64,000 nucleotides of DNA from Proteles cristata cristata (lineage: Eukaryota > Chordata > Mammalia > Carnivora > Hyaenidae). Each line of letters begins with the position of its first letter. The first letter of the stretch is position 1. A model generated the notes under the pieces. The model was not told where the DNA came from. It searched no databases and saw nothing but the letters and a program-made list of their open reading frames with translations. Of this stretch, positions 31,525 to 41,430 are shown one piece after another. A program made the translations under genes and the position numbers. The stretch lies in assembly GCA_017311185.1 (NCBI GenBank), contig JAESUZ010002555.1, positions 248,001 through 312,000 on the forward strand, in the 5' to 3' direction.

Positions 31525-31942
31525 TGTTATGGGTTGAATTATGTCCCGCCAAAATGATGAAGTCTAACCCCCAATACTTCAGAATGTGACCTTATGGAAA
31601 TTGGGTTGTTGCACGTGTAATCAGGATGAAGTCATACTGGAGTAGGGTGGGCTTAATCCAGTATGACTGGTGTCCTTCTACAAAGAAGAGACACAGAGGA
31701 AAGATGGCCACGTGAAGACAGAGGCAAATCGGAGTGACCCAGCTATAAGCCAAGGAACACCTTGAATGGAAGAAATAGAATCCTCTCCCTTCCCCCGCCC
31801 TCCCCAGGCTTTGGAGGGACATGGTCTACTAATACCTTCATTTTGGATTTCTGGCCTCCAGAACTGTGACAGAGTACCTTTCTGTTGTCTTAAGTCACTC
31901 AGTTTGTGGTCCTTTGTACGGCTACCCTAGGAAATGAATATA
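31525..31942 (+). mobile_element. Solo LTR, MaLR-like (MLT1/MST type)
   Basis: Begins TGTTATGGGTTGAATTATGT, contains GAATGTGACCTTATGGAAAT, ATGACTGGTGTCCTTCTACA, AAGCCAAGGAACACCTTGAA and CTGGCCTCCAGAACTGTGAC, and ends near CCCTAGGAAATGAATATA. No internal retroviral sequence follows. A GGGAG/GGGGG 5-mer may be the eroded TSD. Confidence 0.75.
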
Positions 31943-32080
31943 GGGGGCCTTTGTATTCTACGTGATGAGCAACATGGAGCCATTCTGGCATCTTCCACAG
32001 GAAAATCATTCTCAATGAATAAACCAAAGATACATGAGGATTCATATCAAAATCTGCTCCCAGCCTTAGCTCACATTTTT

Positions 32081-32300
32081 TAAGTTTATTTATATTGAGA
32101 GAAAGAGAGGGAGAGAGAGTGGGAGAGAGCAAGCCTGAGTGGGGTAGGGGCACAGAGAGAGGGAGAGAGAGAATTCCAAGCTGACTCCATGCTGTCAGCG
32201 CAGAGCTCAATGTGGGGCTCAAACTCATGAACCATGAGATCATGCCCTGAGCTGAAACCAAGAGTCAGATGCTTAACAGACTGAGCCACCCAGGTGCCCC
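32081..32300 (-). mobile_element. Can-SINE, long type
   Basis: Antisense copy ending GCCACCCAGGTGCCCC. The 5' flank CCTTAGCTCA recurs as CTTAGCTCA after 32299. Confidence 0.9.
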
Positions 32301-32479
32301 TTAGCTCATTTCTAAATAAGCCTTTGCTTCAAAGTCCTTTGTCCAACTGTCAAAAATGTTGGCCGTCACGAAAGACAAAGAAGAATTAAGGAACCATTTC
32401 AGGTTAAAGCAAACCTACAGAGCATGATAACTGAATATAACCCATGACCTGGGCCTTTGTTTTTTGTTGTCTTATTTTG

Positions 32480-32697
32480 ATTTTTTTTTTAATGTTTTTT
32501 ATTTATTTGTTAGGAGAGAGAGAGAGACAGCGTGAGCAGGGGACGGTCAGAGAGAGGGAGTCACAGACTGAAACAGGCTCCAGGCTCTGAGCTGGCAGTC
32601 AGCACAGAGCCCGACGCGGGGCTCGAACCCACGAACTGCGAGATCATGACCTAAGCGAAAGTCGGACGCTTAACCGACTAAGCCACCCAGGCACCCC
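32480..32697 (-). mobile_element. Can-SINE, young subtype
   Basis: Antisense young copy. Perfect 16-bp TSD TTGTTGTCTTATTTTG at 32464-32479 and 32698-32713. Confidence 0.97.
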
Positions 32698-32856
32698 TTG
32701 TTGTCTTATTTTGGCTAAAAAGCATACCATTGGGATGACTATGATATATTGAAAGGAGATCTGTAGATACTAGCACTGTCTCAGTGTTAATTTCCTGGGT
32801 TTTATCATTCTTTTGGAGTTATGTAAGAGAATACATTATTTTAAGAATGTATACTA

Positions 32857-33074
32857 GGGGCGCCTGGGTGGCTCAGTTGGTTAAGCGTCTGACTTCAGCT
32901 CAGGTCATGATCTCACGGTTTGTGGGTTCAAGCCCCGCAACAGGCTCTGTGCTGACAGCTAGCTGAGAGCCTGAAGCCTGTCTTCAGATTCTGTGTCTCC
33001 CTCTTTCTCTGACCCTCCCTGCTCACACTGTCTCTCTCTCAGAAATAAATAAAACTTTAAAAAAAATTTTTTTA
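32857..33074 (+). mobile_element. Can-SINE, intermediate subtype
   Basis: CTCAG head with GACAGCTAGCTGAGAG and GACCCTCCCTG body. TSD AATGYATACTA at 32846-32856 and 33075-33085. Confidence 0.95.
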
Positions 33075-33121
33075 AATGCATACTAAACTATGTAGGAGTA
33101 AATGAACATTAAGTCTGCAAC

Positions 33122-33250
33122 TTACATTCAAATAATGTGTGTGTCTGTATATATATATGTTTATATATATAAATAGTTTACATCTGAGTCTTGGTTTCGG
33201 CTCAGGGCATGATCTCATGGTTCATGAGTTTGAGCCCTACATTGGGATAG
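33122..33250 (+). mobile_element. Can-SINE head fragment in an AT/TG repeat
   Basis: Only the head-to-box-B segment remains at about 33180-33248 (CTTGGTTTCGGCTCAGGGCA, GTTCATGAGTTTGAGCCCTA). It lies between TATATA-rich DNA on both sides. Confidence 0.75.
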
Positions 33251-33410
33251 TTTATATAACTATCATATATATATGATAGAATGATGAAGCAGATGTGATA
33301 GAATGCTAACATTTGGGAAATCTGGGGGAAGTCTATATGAGGATTTTTTGCACAATTCTTGCAGCTTTTCTCTATCTGGAACTGTCAAAATAAAAAGGTG
33401 AGGGGAAAAC
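33251..33410 (+). mobile_element. Old L1 3' UTR fragment
   Basis: GATGAAGCAGATGTGATAGA, ATGCTAACATTTGGGAAATC and CTTTTCTCTATCTGGAACTG, then TCAAAATAAAAAGGTG, match the L1M 3' end. Confidence 0.65.
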
Positions 33411-33586
33411 AATCCGTTGACCGATCCTGTGACTCTCCTGTTGAGCTTTCTCTAACCCTCTGAAGTTTCTAGAGCCCAGGCACTGAACTAATGTAATGAG
33501 AGAAAGGATTCTGAGAACCCGATTTCTAGGTGTTGGGATTCTACTTATGCCTTTGGTGGTTACTGGCTATTAAAACATGGTTAATA

Positions 33587-33797
33587 GGGGCACCTGAGTG
33601 GCTCAGTGGGTTAAGTGTCCAACTTCAGCTCAGGTCATGATCTCACAGTTCGTGGGTTTGAGCCCCGCATCAGGCTTTGTGCTGACAGCTCAGAGCCTGG
33701 AACCTGCTTCAGATTCTGTGTCCCTCTCTCTGCCTCTCCCCCACTCTCACTGTGTGTCTCTCTCACAAAAATAAACACTAAAAAAAAATTAAAAAGT
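33587..33797 (+). mobile_element. Can-SINE, long type
   Basis: GGGGCACCTGAGTGGCTCAG head. The flank AAAACATGGTTAAT recurs in degenerate form (TAAACGTGGTTCAT) after the tail. Confidence 0.9.
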
Positions 33798-33979
33798 AAA
33801 CGTGGTTCATTAATATGGAATTCCCTATGTTACAAGTTATTTGCAATTTTTTTTTCCCTCCTCATTCAGTTTTGCCTGGGACCAGGAGGAGCCAGACATG
33901 TATAATCCAAGCCTCTACTAGATTGATTATATCCTTATTAACATCCTGAGACAGGTGAATCCAGGCTCTTTTTCTTTTT

Positions 33980-34181
33980 TTAATTTTTTAATGTTGTTTA
34001 TTTTTGAGAAAGAGAGAGACAGAGCAGGAGAGAGGCTGAGAGAGAGACACAGAATCTGAAGCAGGCTCCACGCTCTGAACTGTCAGCACAGAACCCAACG
34101 TGGGGCACAAACTCACAAACCACGAGATCACGACCTGAGCCAAAGCCAGATGCTTAACCGACTGAGCCACCCAGGCGCCCC
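33980..34181 (-). mobile_element. Can-SINE, long type
   Basis: Antisense copy ending GCCACCCAGGCGCCCC at 34181. Confidence 0.9.
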
Positions 34182-34184
34182 TCA

Positions 34185-34360
34185 TTCTCTTTTCAAACTC
34201 TTTTAGAAATGGGAATCTCACCCTCTCTCACAGCCCATTCCATTACTGGTCAGTTCTGACCATTAGGAAATCCCTCAGCCTACTGAGCTGGAACCCCCCT
34301 TCCTGACCTATGAGCTCTGGTGTGTCACAGCCCTTCTAGAAGAGAAATTCAATACTCCAG
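34185..34360. mobile_element. Ancient unnamed mammalian repeat
   Basis: AATCTCACCCTCTCTCACAG, CCCATTCCATTACTGGTCAG and TTCTGACCATTAGGAAATCC match a widespread old repeat that I recognise but cannot name with certainty. Related pieces lie at 4255 and 62185. Confidence 0.45.
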
Positions 34361-34559
34361 GTCCAGCTTGACAACCAGAAGGCAGAGGGTGCTTGCTGGG
34401 CATTCTGTTCACACAGCCTCAGATGGAATCCGGCTTTTTCAAAACCGAATTACACAGCTGACTCAATTAACTTTGACTCAACTTAAACCACAGTTTTCTC
34501 TTGCATATCATGGTTAACAGCCATTGGTTATCACCATCCAATATCACGTTATGTATCTG

Positions 34560-34690
34560 AGTCTCTACCATGAGAATGTAAATTTCATGAAGGAAGGGGC
34601 TCAATCTTGTTCTGACTCCCTGGCGCCTAGAATGAGTCCAGACCCATAGCAGACATTCAATAAATATACACTGAATACACGAGTTCAGCA
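34560..34690 (+). mobile_element. L2 3' end
   Basis: GAGAATGTAAATTTCATGAA, GGGGCTCAATCTTGTTCTGA, GGCGCCTAGAATGAGTCCAG and CATTCAATAAATATACACTG are the L2 terminus. Confidence 0.8.
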
Positions 34691-34821
34691 TATCTACAAT
34701 ATATAAACCATATAACATTCATTGTGTACTTGCATATTTTATAATTCACACAAGGTCCACTAACAAGAGGACTTTGAGGGTATCTGCTTTGCAGAAGACT
34801 TTTAACTTTAGAGTAAACTTT

Positions 34822-35036
34822 TTTTTTTAATGTTTATTTATTTTTGAGAAAGAAAGAGAGGGAGACAGAGTGTGAACAGTGGAGGGGCAAAGAGAGAGAG
34901 CGACACAGGCTCCAAAGCAGGTTCCAGACTCTGAGCTGTCAGAGCAGAGCCCGATGCGGGACTTGAACTCACAAACCGTGAGATCATGACCTGAGCTGAA
35001 GTCCGATGCTTAACTGACTGAGCCACCCAGGTGCCT
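34822..35036 (-). mobile_element. Can-SINE, long type
   Basis: Antisense copy. TSD GAGTAAACTTT at 34811-34821 and 35039-35049. Confidence 0.93.
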
Positions 35037-35440
35037 GAGAGTAAACTTTGCTCTTGTTGGAATGTATATGTTGTTTAATTTAAGTCCTTAGTTAGAGCCG
35101 TTTGAGATCCCTGGCTCTCTCAACCAGAGTATCAGCTATCCCTCCAAAAGTCAAGCCATTCACTCAAGAATGACCCTCCACTACAGCCACATTGATCTTT
35201 TTGCTATTCCCCAAACACTCCAGGAAGGTTCGAGTCCCAGGACCTTTGTTTTGGCTCTTCCCTCGGCTGCACGCCTGCCCCCCAGCTACATCACCAGTTC
35301 TGTCCCTTCAAATCACCTTTCGGATGCGGTCTTCTCAGGAAACCTCACACGGGTCACCCTATTTAAACAGTAAAATGTCACCATCTCCAGTACTGTCTTG
35401 TCAATAGTTCTTATTACTTTTTTTTTTTTTTTTAATTTTG

Positions 35441-35648
35441 GATGCGCCTGGGTGGCTCAGTCGGCTACAATTCCAACTTCGGCTCAGGTCATGATCCTGT
35501 GGTTTGTGGGTTCGAGCCCCACATCGGGCTCTGTGCTGACAGTTCAGAGCCTAGAGCCTGCTTCAGATCCTGTGTCTCCCTCTCTCTCTGCCCCTCCCCT
35601 GCTCACGTTCTGTCTCTTTCTCTCTTTCAAAAATAAACACTAAAAAAA
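35441..35648 (+). mobile_element. Can-SINE, long type
   Basis: Head starts GATGCGCCTGGGTGGCTCAG. It is preceded by a 16-T run (35418-35433) on the same strand, an odd feature for a plus-strand SINE and perhaps the trace of another insertion. Confidence 0.9.
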
Positions 35649-35654
35649 TTTTTT

Positions 35655-35829
35655 AATAAAATTTTTTAAAAGTTTATTTATTCTGAGAGAGAAAGAGAGG
35701 GAGCAGGGGAGGGGCAGAGAGAGAATCCCGCCATTTGCACGGAGCCTGACACAGGGCTCGATCTCCCAAACCGTGAGATCCTGACCTGAGCTGAAATCAA
35801 GAGTTGGAGGCTTAACCAATTGAGCCATC
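35655..35829 (-). mobile_element. Can-SINE, short-bodied, inverted neighbour
   Basis: Antisense copy ending AATTGAGCCATCGCGGCACT, sitting tail-to-tail with the SINE at 35441. The L1 TSD (GCGGCACTCATCTCTT) starts at its head end. Confidence 0.88.
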
Positions 35830-35845
35830 GCGGCACTCATCTCTT

Positions 35846-36836
35846 TTTTTTTTTACAAATAGTTTATTGTCAAATTAGTTTCCACAGAACACCCAGTGCT
35901 CATCCCCACAAGTGTCCTCCTCCTTGCCCATCCCTCCTCCCCCCCACATCCATCAGTCCTCAGTTTTTGTCAGCATTCAAGAGTCTCTCATGGTTTGCCT
36001 CTCTCCCTTTCCCCCATCATTTCCGCCTTTCTTCTCCCCCTTGGTCCTCTGTTAAGTTCCTCCTAATCCTCTATACGTGCACACATATGATATTTGTCCT
36101 TCTCTGCCTGACTTATTTCGCTCAGCATGACGCTCTCAAGGTCCATCCATGTTGCTACACATGGCCAGATTTCATTGTTTCTCATTGCCATGTAGTGTTC
36201 CATGGTATAGATAAACCACATCTTCTTGATCCATTCATCTGTTGATGGACACTTAGGCTCTTTCCAGGTTTTAGCTATTGTGGACAGTGCTGCTATGAAC
36301 ATTGGGGTACATGTGCTCCTATGCCTCAGCATTTCTGTATCCCTTGGGTAAATTCCTAGCAGTGCTATTGCTGGGTCCTAGGGGAGTTCTATTGTTAGTT
36401 TCCTGAGGAACCTCCACACTGTTTTCCAGAGGGGCTGCACCAGTTTACATTCCCACCAATAGTGTAGGAGGGTGTCCGTTTCTCCACATCCTCGCCAGCA
36501 TCTGGAGTCCTCTGATTTGCTCATTTTAGCCACTCTGACTGGCGTGAGGTGGTATCTCAGTGTGGTTTTGATTTGTATTTCCCTGATGAGGAGCGATGCT
36601 GAGCATCGTTTCATGTGTCTGTTGGCCATCTGGATGTCCTCTTTAGAGAAGTGTCTGTTCATATCTTCTGCCCATTTCTTCACTGGGTTGTTTGTTTTTC
36701 GGGCTTGTAGTTTGGTGAGTTCCTTGTAGATTCTGTATATCAACCCTTTAACTGCTATGTCATTTGCAACTATCTTTTCCCATTCCGTTGGTTGCCTATT
36801 AATTTTCTGGGTTGTTTCCTTTGCTGTGCAGAAGCT
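35846..36836 (-). mobile_element. Young L1 3' end, 5'-truncated, antisense
   Basis: A 991-base L1 3' segment with the ORF2 C-terminal domain. The minus strand encodes the cysteine-rich knuckle C-x3-C-x7-H-x4-C (about 36435-36490), then in a shifted frame the final KEPKCPSTDEWIKKMWFIYT-type stretch and the 3' UTR, ending in poly(A) (poly(T) at 35846). A perfect 16-bp TSD GCGGCACTCATCTCTT lies at 35830-35845 and 36837-36852. The frame break shows it cannot make an intact ORF2 end. Confidence 0.97.
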
Positions 36837-37189
36837 GCGGCACTCATCTCTTAATGAACCTTTTAATGAATTTAATGAATTTCTGACTTTGCTTACTGCA
36901 TACTGCTTGCTGTCTGTCCTACCACGACTACTCCTTACTATACAAGGGAAAGAATTTTTGCCCATTTTGTTCACTGGTGTATCCCAAGTACACAACACAT
37001 AAGAGATACTCAATAAATATTTACTGAATGAATGAATGCACCACTGCTCTGGCCCTAGGAATTTATATAACACCAAGATGGGACAGACCTCCCTTCCTCC
37101 AGAAGGGCACCCATCTATTAACTCCCTCCGTGTGCAGTTTTTCAATCAGTAAAACAAAATAAAACAAAACACCAATATTTCAAAAATAT

Positions 37190-37450
37190 TTAAAAAAATA
37201 TTTTAATGGCATTGGAAAATGCTCATCTTACATACAACCAGGTCAGTCAAGGAACAAAAGTGTAAGATGGCACATGATCTTGATTATAGGAAAGTAACTG
37301 TCTACATTGAAACAAGATTGGGAAGAAATATTCCAAACTGTTAACAGTGATCGTTCCTAAATAGTAGGATTATGTTTTATCTTCCTCTTTATATTTTCCA
37401 GAATTTCTACAATAAGCAAGTATTTCTCGTACAGAAAGAATTCCAATGTA
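37190..37450 (+). mobile_element. Old L1M 3' UTR
   Basis: GGCATTGGAAAATGCTCATC, CAAACTGTTAACAGTGATCG, AATAGTAGGATTATGTTTTA and CCAGAATTTCTACAATAAGC match the old L1M/HAL1 end. Confidence 0.7.
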
Positions 37451-37580
37451 TGGATATCTGTTGTCCTTGCTGTCATACCACTATCTAGACTACTCAGCCA
37501 CATACGTCCTCACTAAGGCAGTGAGAACCCAGGGGACGCCTTCCGGAAATCGACCTCGCCCTCAGCAAGTTTCCATTCTT

Positions 37581-37802
37581 TTTTTTTTCTTTAAATATTT
37601 ATTTATTATTTATTTCTGAGAGAGAGAGAGAGAGAGGGAGAGAGAGAGCATGAGCAGGGGAGGGTCAGAGAGAGAAGGAGACACAGAATCCGAAGACAGG
37701 GCAGTCAGCACAGAGCCCAACACGGGGCTCGAACCCACGAACTGTGAGATCATGACCTGAGCCAAAGTCGGATGCTTAACCGACTGAGCCACCCAGGCAC
37801 CC
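37581..37802 (-). mobile_element. Can-SINE, near-young subtype
   Basis: Antisense copy with GGCAGTCAGCACAGAGCCC but a shortened body (AGACAGGGCAGTC). Flanks TTTCCATTCTTT and CTTCTATTCTTT form a degenerate TSD. Confidence 0.9.
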
Positions 37803-37850
37803 TTCTATTCTTTAATATCAGCAACAAATACATACACGCATTCACTTTAT

Positions 37851-38046
37851 TTTTTTTAATGTTTATTTTTGAGAGAAAAAGTGAAATGAGAGAGCGTACA
37901 TGCAGGGTGCGGGGAGGAACAGAGGATCTGAAGTGGGCTCTGTGCTGACAGCAGAGAGCCTGAGCCGGGGCTTGAACTCACGAACCGCTAGATGATGACC
38001 AGAACTGAAGTCAGACGCTTAACCGACTGAGCCACCCAGGCGCCCC
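37851..38046 (-). mobile_element. Can-SINE, long type
   Basis: Antisense copy ending GCCACCCAGGCGCCCC. GCATTCACTT upstream recurs as CATTCACTT downstream. It lies within or beside MIR. Confidence 0.9.
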
Positions 38047-38049
38047 TGC

Positions 38050-38265
38050 ATCCATTCACTTCAATGCTGAAACAACTCTATGAGGAAGGTACCACAATCA
38101 CCTTCATGGTATAGATCAAGAAACTGAGGTTCCAAAAGGTAAAACTAACTTGCTCCACGTTACCTATCTGAGCCTAGTCATGGATCTGAGCCTGGATTTC
38201 GAACACAGGCGATCTTGCTCCAGAATGGAAGCTCCTAACCACCCTACCGTGCTCTACAAACTCAA
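38050..38265 (-). mobile_element. MIR SINE
   Basis: ACTCTATGAGGAAGGTACCA, GATCAAGAAACTGAGGTTCC, ACTTGCTCCACGTTACCTAT, GCCTGGATTTCGAACACAGG and GAAGCTCCTAACCACCC are MIR on the minus strand. Confidence 0.85.
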
Positions 38266-38339
38266 ACAAGCAGCGCCCAAGGAGTGACGCCGCCGAATGA
38301 GTAGGAGTCACACGGCTATACTAATGGTGCTAGAGACAC

Positions 38340-38440
38340 ATGACTTCATGTAGTTCTTGAAACTACCCTGGGAAAAAGATACTGTTTCCATCTCCCTGCT
38401 GTAAATGAGGAAACAGAGACTCAGACAGGGGTCTGGACCT
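38340..38440 (-). mobile_element. MIR SINE fragment
   Basis: GAAACTACCCTGGGAAAAAG, then CTGTAAATGAGGAAACAGAG and ACTCAGACAGGGGTC, are MIR on the minus strand. Confidence 0.65.
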
Positions 38441-38479
38441 CTGCTATTATGGGGACCTCAAGCTTACTAAACCCTTTGC

Positions 38480-38655
38480 TCTCCAGTTCCTTCTGCTACA
38501 ACATGGGGATAATGACAGTTGTTACCTCACTGACCACTGGGGAGTGCAAAGTGGGAAACAACAGATTCAAATAGAACAACGGATTCAAAACAATCTTCGG
38601 GTGGCTAGCATATGTTAAATACTTCATAAATGTTAGTTACTGCTAGTATGATGCT
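38480..38655 (+). mobile_element. MIR SINE 3' half
   Basis: ACAACATGGGGATAATGACA, GTTGTTACCTCACTGACCAC, GGTGGCTAGCATATGTTAAA and TAAATGTTAGTTACTG resemble the MIR 3' half on the plus strand. Inserted SINE follows. Confidence 0.6.
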
Positions 38656-38849
38656 TTTTTTTAAGTTTGTTTGTTTGGTTAGAGAGTGAGCAGGGAAGGA
38701 GTAGAGAGGGTGGGGGGAGAGAGAATCCCGCACTGTCAGCACAGAGCCTGATGCGGAGCTCGAACCTACGAACCATGAGCTCATGACCTGAGCCTAAAAT
38801 CAAGAATCGAATGCTTGACCAACTGAGCGGCGAGCCACCCAGGCGTCCC
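38656..38849 (-). mobile_element. Can-SINE with head duplication
   Basis: Antisense copy. GAGCGGCGAGCCACCCAGG shows a small duplication of the GAGC segment. TSD TACTGCTAGYATGATKCT at 38638-38655 and 38850-38867. Confidence 0.93.
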
Positions 38850-38867
38850 TACTGCTAGCATGATTCT

Positions 38868-39419
38868 TGATTCCAAAGTTCGCACTCTTTCAACTGCAAT
38901 AGGTTGGCCTGCGACGTGAGCAGTGGAAAGGAATTAACTCTAAGGGATGCCATCAGGACGCGCTTGCTGAATGAATGCAGTCACCGCGGAGGTGCCATCC
39001 GAAGGGGCCTTGACCGAGCAGCATTTCCCAAGGTAGGGGAGGGCAGGGTCATACCCCGAAGCCCACAACAGAGGCCACAACAGAGGCCAGGCTCATTCCC
39101 GTCCCTTGCTCTGGCTCTCTCCGGCAGCCCTCTGCCTCTATTCCTCACCGTGGCTTTCCTCTTCCCCTGCCCTCCTCTGCCCTGGCTCCCTTGCTTTAGC
39201 TGCTTCCTTAATCAGGGCCCCACAGCCTCTGCAGCAGGGAGTGGGAGCCCCTGCCCCTGGGATGGCCCCTGATAAACAGCTGGAGCCCTTGGTCGCAGAA
39301 TCTGTCATCTGCAAAGGAAAAGCAGAAACAAACCACCAGAGCCGGGGTGATGGTTGATAATAAGTCACATTGCAACCGGGGGCCCCTCCATTCTGTCTGC
39401 ATCTGGGGCCTCTCGCTCA
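38868..39419. other. Unique sequence, no gene
   Basis: GC-moderate, SINE-free. CCACAACAGAGG is repeated in perfect tandem (39063-39074, 39075-39086). A pyrimidine-rich stretch 39100-39215 precedes an AG, but no convincing exon follows. Confidence 0.45.
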
Positions 39420-39660
39420 TTCCTCAAGACCCAGAGCAAAAGTGCCTTGCCTCCGCAGAGCCGTCCTTGACTGAGCCCTCACTCCCTACCGCCTGCAGGC
39501 TTCCACTGCACAGAGCCTAGAATCCATCCCTGCCATTTATTACATTAAGGGGAAACTGCTCAGGCATTAGGGTCTCACCAGCCTGGGGGTCCCCAGAAGT
39601 CAGGAATTTTGTCTCACGTGCCTAGCACAAAGTCTAGGAAATGCTGTGCAAATCCTGCAA
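39420..39660 (+). mobile_element. L2 fragment
   Basis: CAGAGCAAAAGTGCCTTGCC, GCAGAGCCGTCCTTGACTGA, CAGGAATTTTGTCTCACGTG and CCTAGCACAAAGTCTAGGAA are L2 landmarks in order. Confidence 0.7.
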
Positions 39661-39863
39661 CAATTAAGTCAAAGATGGGTGGACTATTACACAGGCATTG
39701 GAAAAAATATATATATTCAGGGAAGTCTGTTAAAATATTATGGGGGCACCTGGGTGGCTCAGTCGGTTGAGCGTCCGATTTCAGCTCAAGTCATGATCTC
39801 ACGGTTCGTGAGTTCGAGCCCTACATTGCGCTCTGTGCTGACAGCTCAGAACCTGGAGCCTGC

Positions 39864-40092
39864 GGGGCGCCTGGGTGGCTTAGTCGGTTAAGCGTCCGAT
39901 TTTCACTTAGGTCATGATCTCGCGGTTCGTGGGTTCGAGCCCCGCGTCGGGCTCTGTGCTGACTGCCAGCTCAGAGCCTGGAGCCTGTTTCAGTCTGTGA
40001 CTCCCTCTCTCTCTGACCCTCCCCTGCTCACGCTGTCTCTCTCTCTCTCTTTCTCTAGAAATAAATAAAACATTAAAAAAAAAAAAAAAAAA
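39864..40092 (+). mobile_element. Can-SINE, young subtype, nested
   Basis: Nearly consensus young copy (GGGTTCGAGCCCCGCGTCGG). Perfect 16-bp TSD AGAACCTGGAGCCTGC (39848-39863, 40093-40108) cut in the body of the outer SINE. Confidence 0.98.
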
Positions 40093-40195
40093 AGAACCTG
40101 GAGCCTGCTTCAGATTCTGTGTCTCCCTCTCTCTCTGCCCCTCCCCCACTTGTACTCTGTCCTTTCTCTCTCTCTCTTTAAAAAAGACAAAAGAA

Positions 40196-40439
40196 GGGGC
40201 GCCCGGGTGGCTTAGTCGGTTAAGCGTCAGACTTTCGCTTAGGTCATGATCTTGCGGTTCGTGGGTTTGAGCCCCGCGTCGGGCTCTGTGCTGACTGCCA
40301 GCTCGGAGCCTGGAGCCTGTTTCAGAGTCTGTGACTCCCTCTCTATCTGACCCTCCCCTGCTCACACTGTCTCTCTCTCTCCTAGAAATAAATAAAACAT
40401 TAAAAAAAATAAAAATAAAATTAAAAAGAAAAAAGAAAA
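40196..40439 (+). mobile_element. Can-SINE, young subtype, in outer SINE tail
   Basis: GGGGCGCCCGGGTGGCTTAG head, CTGCCAGCTCGGAG and CTAGAAATAAATAAAAC. It is inserted in the A-rich tail of the outer SINE. The tail of mixed A/T is long (40400-40439). Confidence 0.95.
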
Positions 40440-40661
40440 AAAATATTATGTAGGTAAGAAGTCAAAGCCTGGGAATTTTTAATTTTTCCAGAATAATAAC
40501 TACCATCTTGTATTTTAGCCATAAGATGTTCACTTGAGAGGGAAGTTTCATTTGACTTGAGAAATCTAAGAATAATGCATTTTTCCTTTAGTTATTTTTT
40601 TATATATGCAAAACAAAAGAAAAGAGGTTTCTCCCACTACTTTAAAAAATATTTTAACTAG

Positions 40662-40753
40662 AAGGGTGCCTGGCTGGCTCAGTCGGTCGAGCATGCAAGT
40701 CTTAATCTTGGGGTCATGAGCTCAAGCCCCACACTGAGTGTGGAGATTACTTT
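40662..40753 (+). mobile_element. Short Can-SINE, older type
   Basis: GGGTGCCTGGCTGGCTCAGT, GGTCATGAGCTCAAGCCCCA, GTGTGGAGATTACTTTAA. The flank AATATTTTAACTAG recurs as AATACTTCAACTAG at its end. Confidence 0.88.
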
Positions 40754-40771
40754 AAAAAATACTTCAACTAG

Positions 40772-40972
40772 TGGTGCCTGGATGGCTCGGCTGGGCGTCC
40801 GACTTCATCTCAGGTCATGATCTCACTGTGCATGAGTTCAAGCCCCGCATCGGGCTCTGCGCTGACAGCTCGGAGCCTAGAGCCTGCTTCAGATTCTGTC
40901 TCTGTCCCTCCCCTGCTCACTTTCTGTCTTTCTCTCTCTCTCAAATATAAAATAAAACATTAAAAACGTTTT
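40772..40972 (+). mobile_element. Can-SINE, long type, same target as previous
   Basis: GTGGTGCCTGGATGGCTCGG head. TSD AAAAAATRCTTYAACTAG at 40754-40771 and 40973-40990. The target is the TSD copy left by the preceding short SINE. Confidence 0.93.
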
Positions 40973-40990
40973 AAAAAATGCTTTAACTAG

Positions 40991-41411
40991 ATATTAAATG
41001 TTAAGGCTTTAAAATCATTTTGATCAACCAAGGAGATAGTTCAGTCATGTTGCAAAATGTACAGATTAGATTGTCAGGCAAACTACTCCAGATTTCCAAG
41101 CAGTTATTGTAAATTGCAGCCTATATAACTGGTCCGTGTGTTATCGGCATGGATTTGTTTTATATAATGTCAGATATTTACATAAACTTACATAGTATAA
41201 CAAATGTTGTATAAAAAAAGGGAAATGCAACACTGGGCATGCAAAATGACACTAACTTTGTAAAAATAAAAATGGTTACACATAAACAATATTCTATGGT
41301 CTGATTTCAAAAGAGTGTACATGCACAGGAAACAATGGTTCAGCAGGACACATACCAACTCCTAACACTGGGTTTTCCTCAGGGGATGGGACTTGGAGGG
41401 TGGGGTAGAAT
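40991..41411 (+). mobile_element. Probable old L1M 3' sequence
   Basis: AAATGTTGTATAAAAAAAGG, ACATAAACAATATTCTATGG, TCTAACACTGGGTTTTCCTC and AGGGGATGGGACTTGGAGGG resemble old L1M 3' sequence. Diverged, with moderate support only in the last 170 bases. Confidence 0.45.
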
Positions 41412-41430
41412 TTGCACCTTTACCTTCTTT

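Larger units (their letters stand above)
35150..37045 (+). mobile_element. L2 split by two SINEs and an L1
   Basis: First part 35150-35417 (CCAGGACCTTTGTTTTGGCT, CAAATCACCTTTCGGATGCG). Second part 36853-37045 (GTATCCCAAGTACACAACAC, ACTCAATAAATATTTACTGA, ATGAATGAATG). The L1 TSD at 35830-35845 and 36837-36852 shows where the last cut was made. Confidence 0.7.
39743..40439 (+). mobile_element. Can-SINE hosting two younger SINEs
   Basis: Outer, older SINE: 39743-39863, then 40093-40195 after the first nested copy, with its tail split by the second. Its own TSD AAAATATTATG lies at 39732-39742 and 40440-40450, enclosing the whole cluster. Confidence 0.95.

Noticed and set aside
36378..37145. 255-codon open frame on the minus strand as a gene
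   Set aside because: The first ~100 codons are L2-derived DNA read by chance; the rest is the ORF2 C-terminus of a 5'-truncated L1. It is not a gene.
39100..39300. Possible exon after a pyrimidine tract
   Set aside because: A polypyrimidine tract followed by AG occurs, but the following frame has no family resemblance and no clear donor site.
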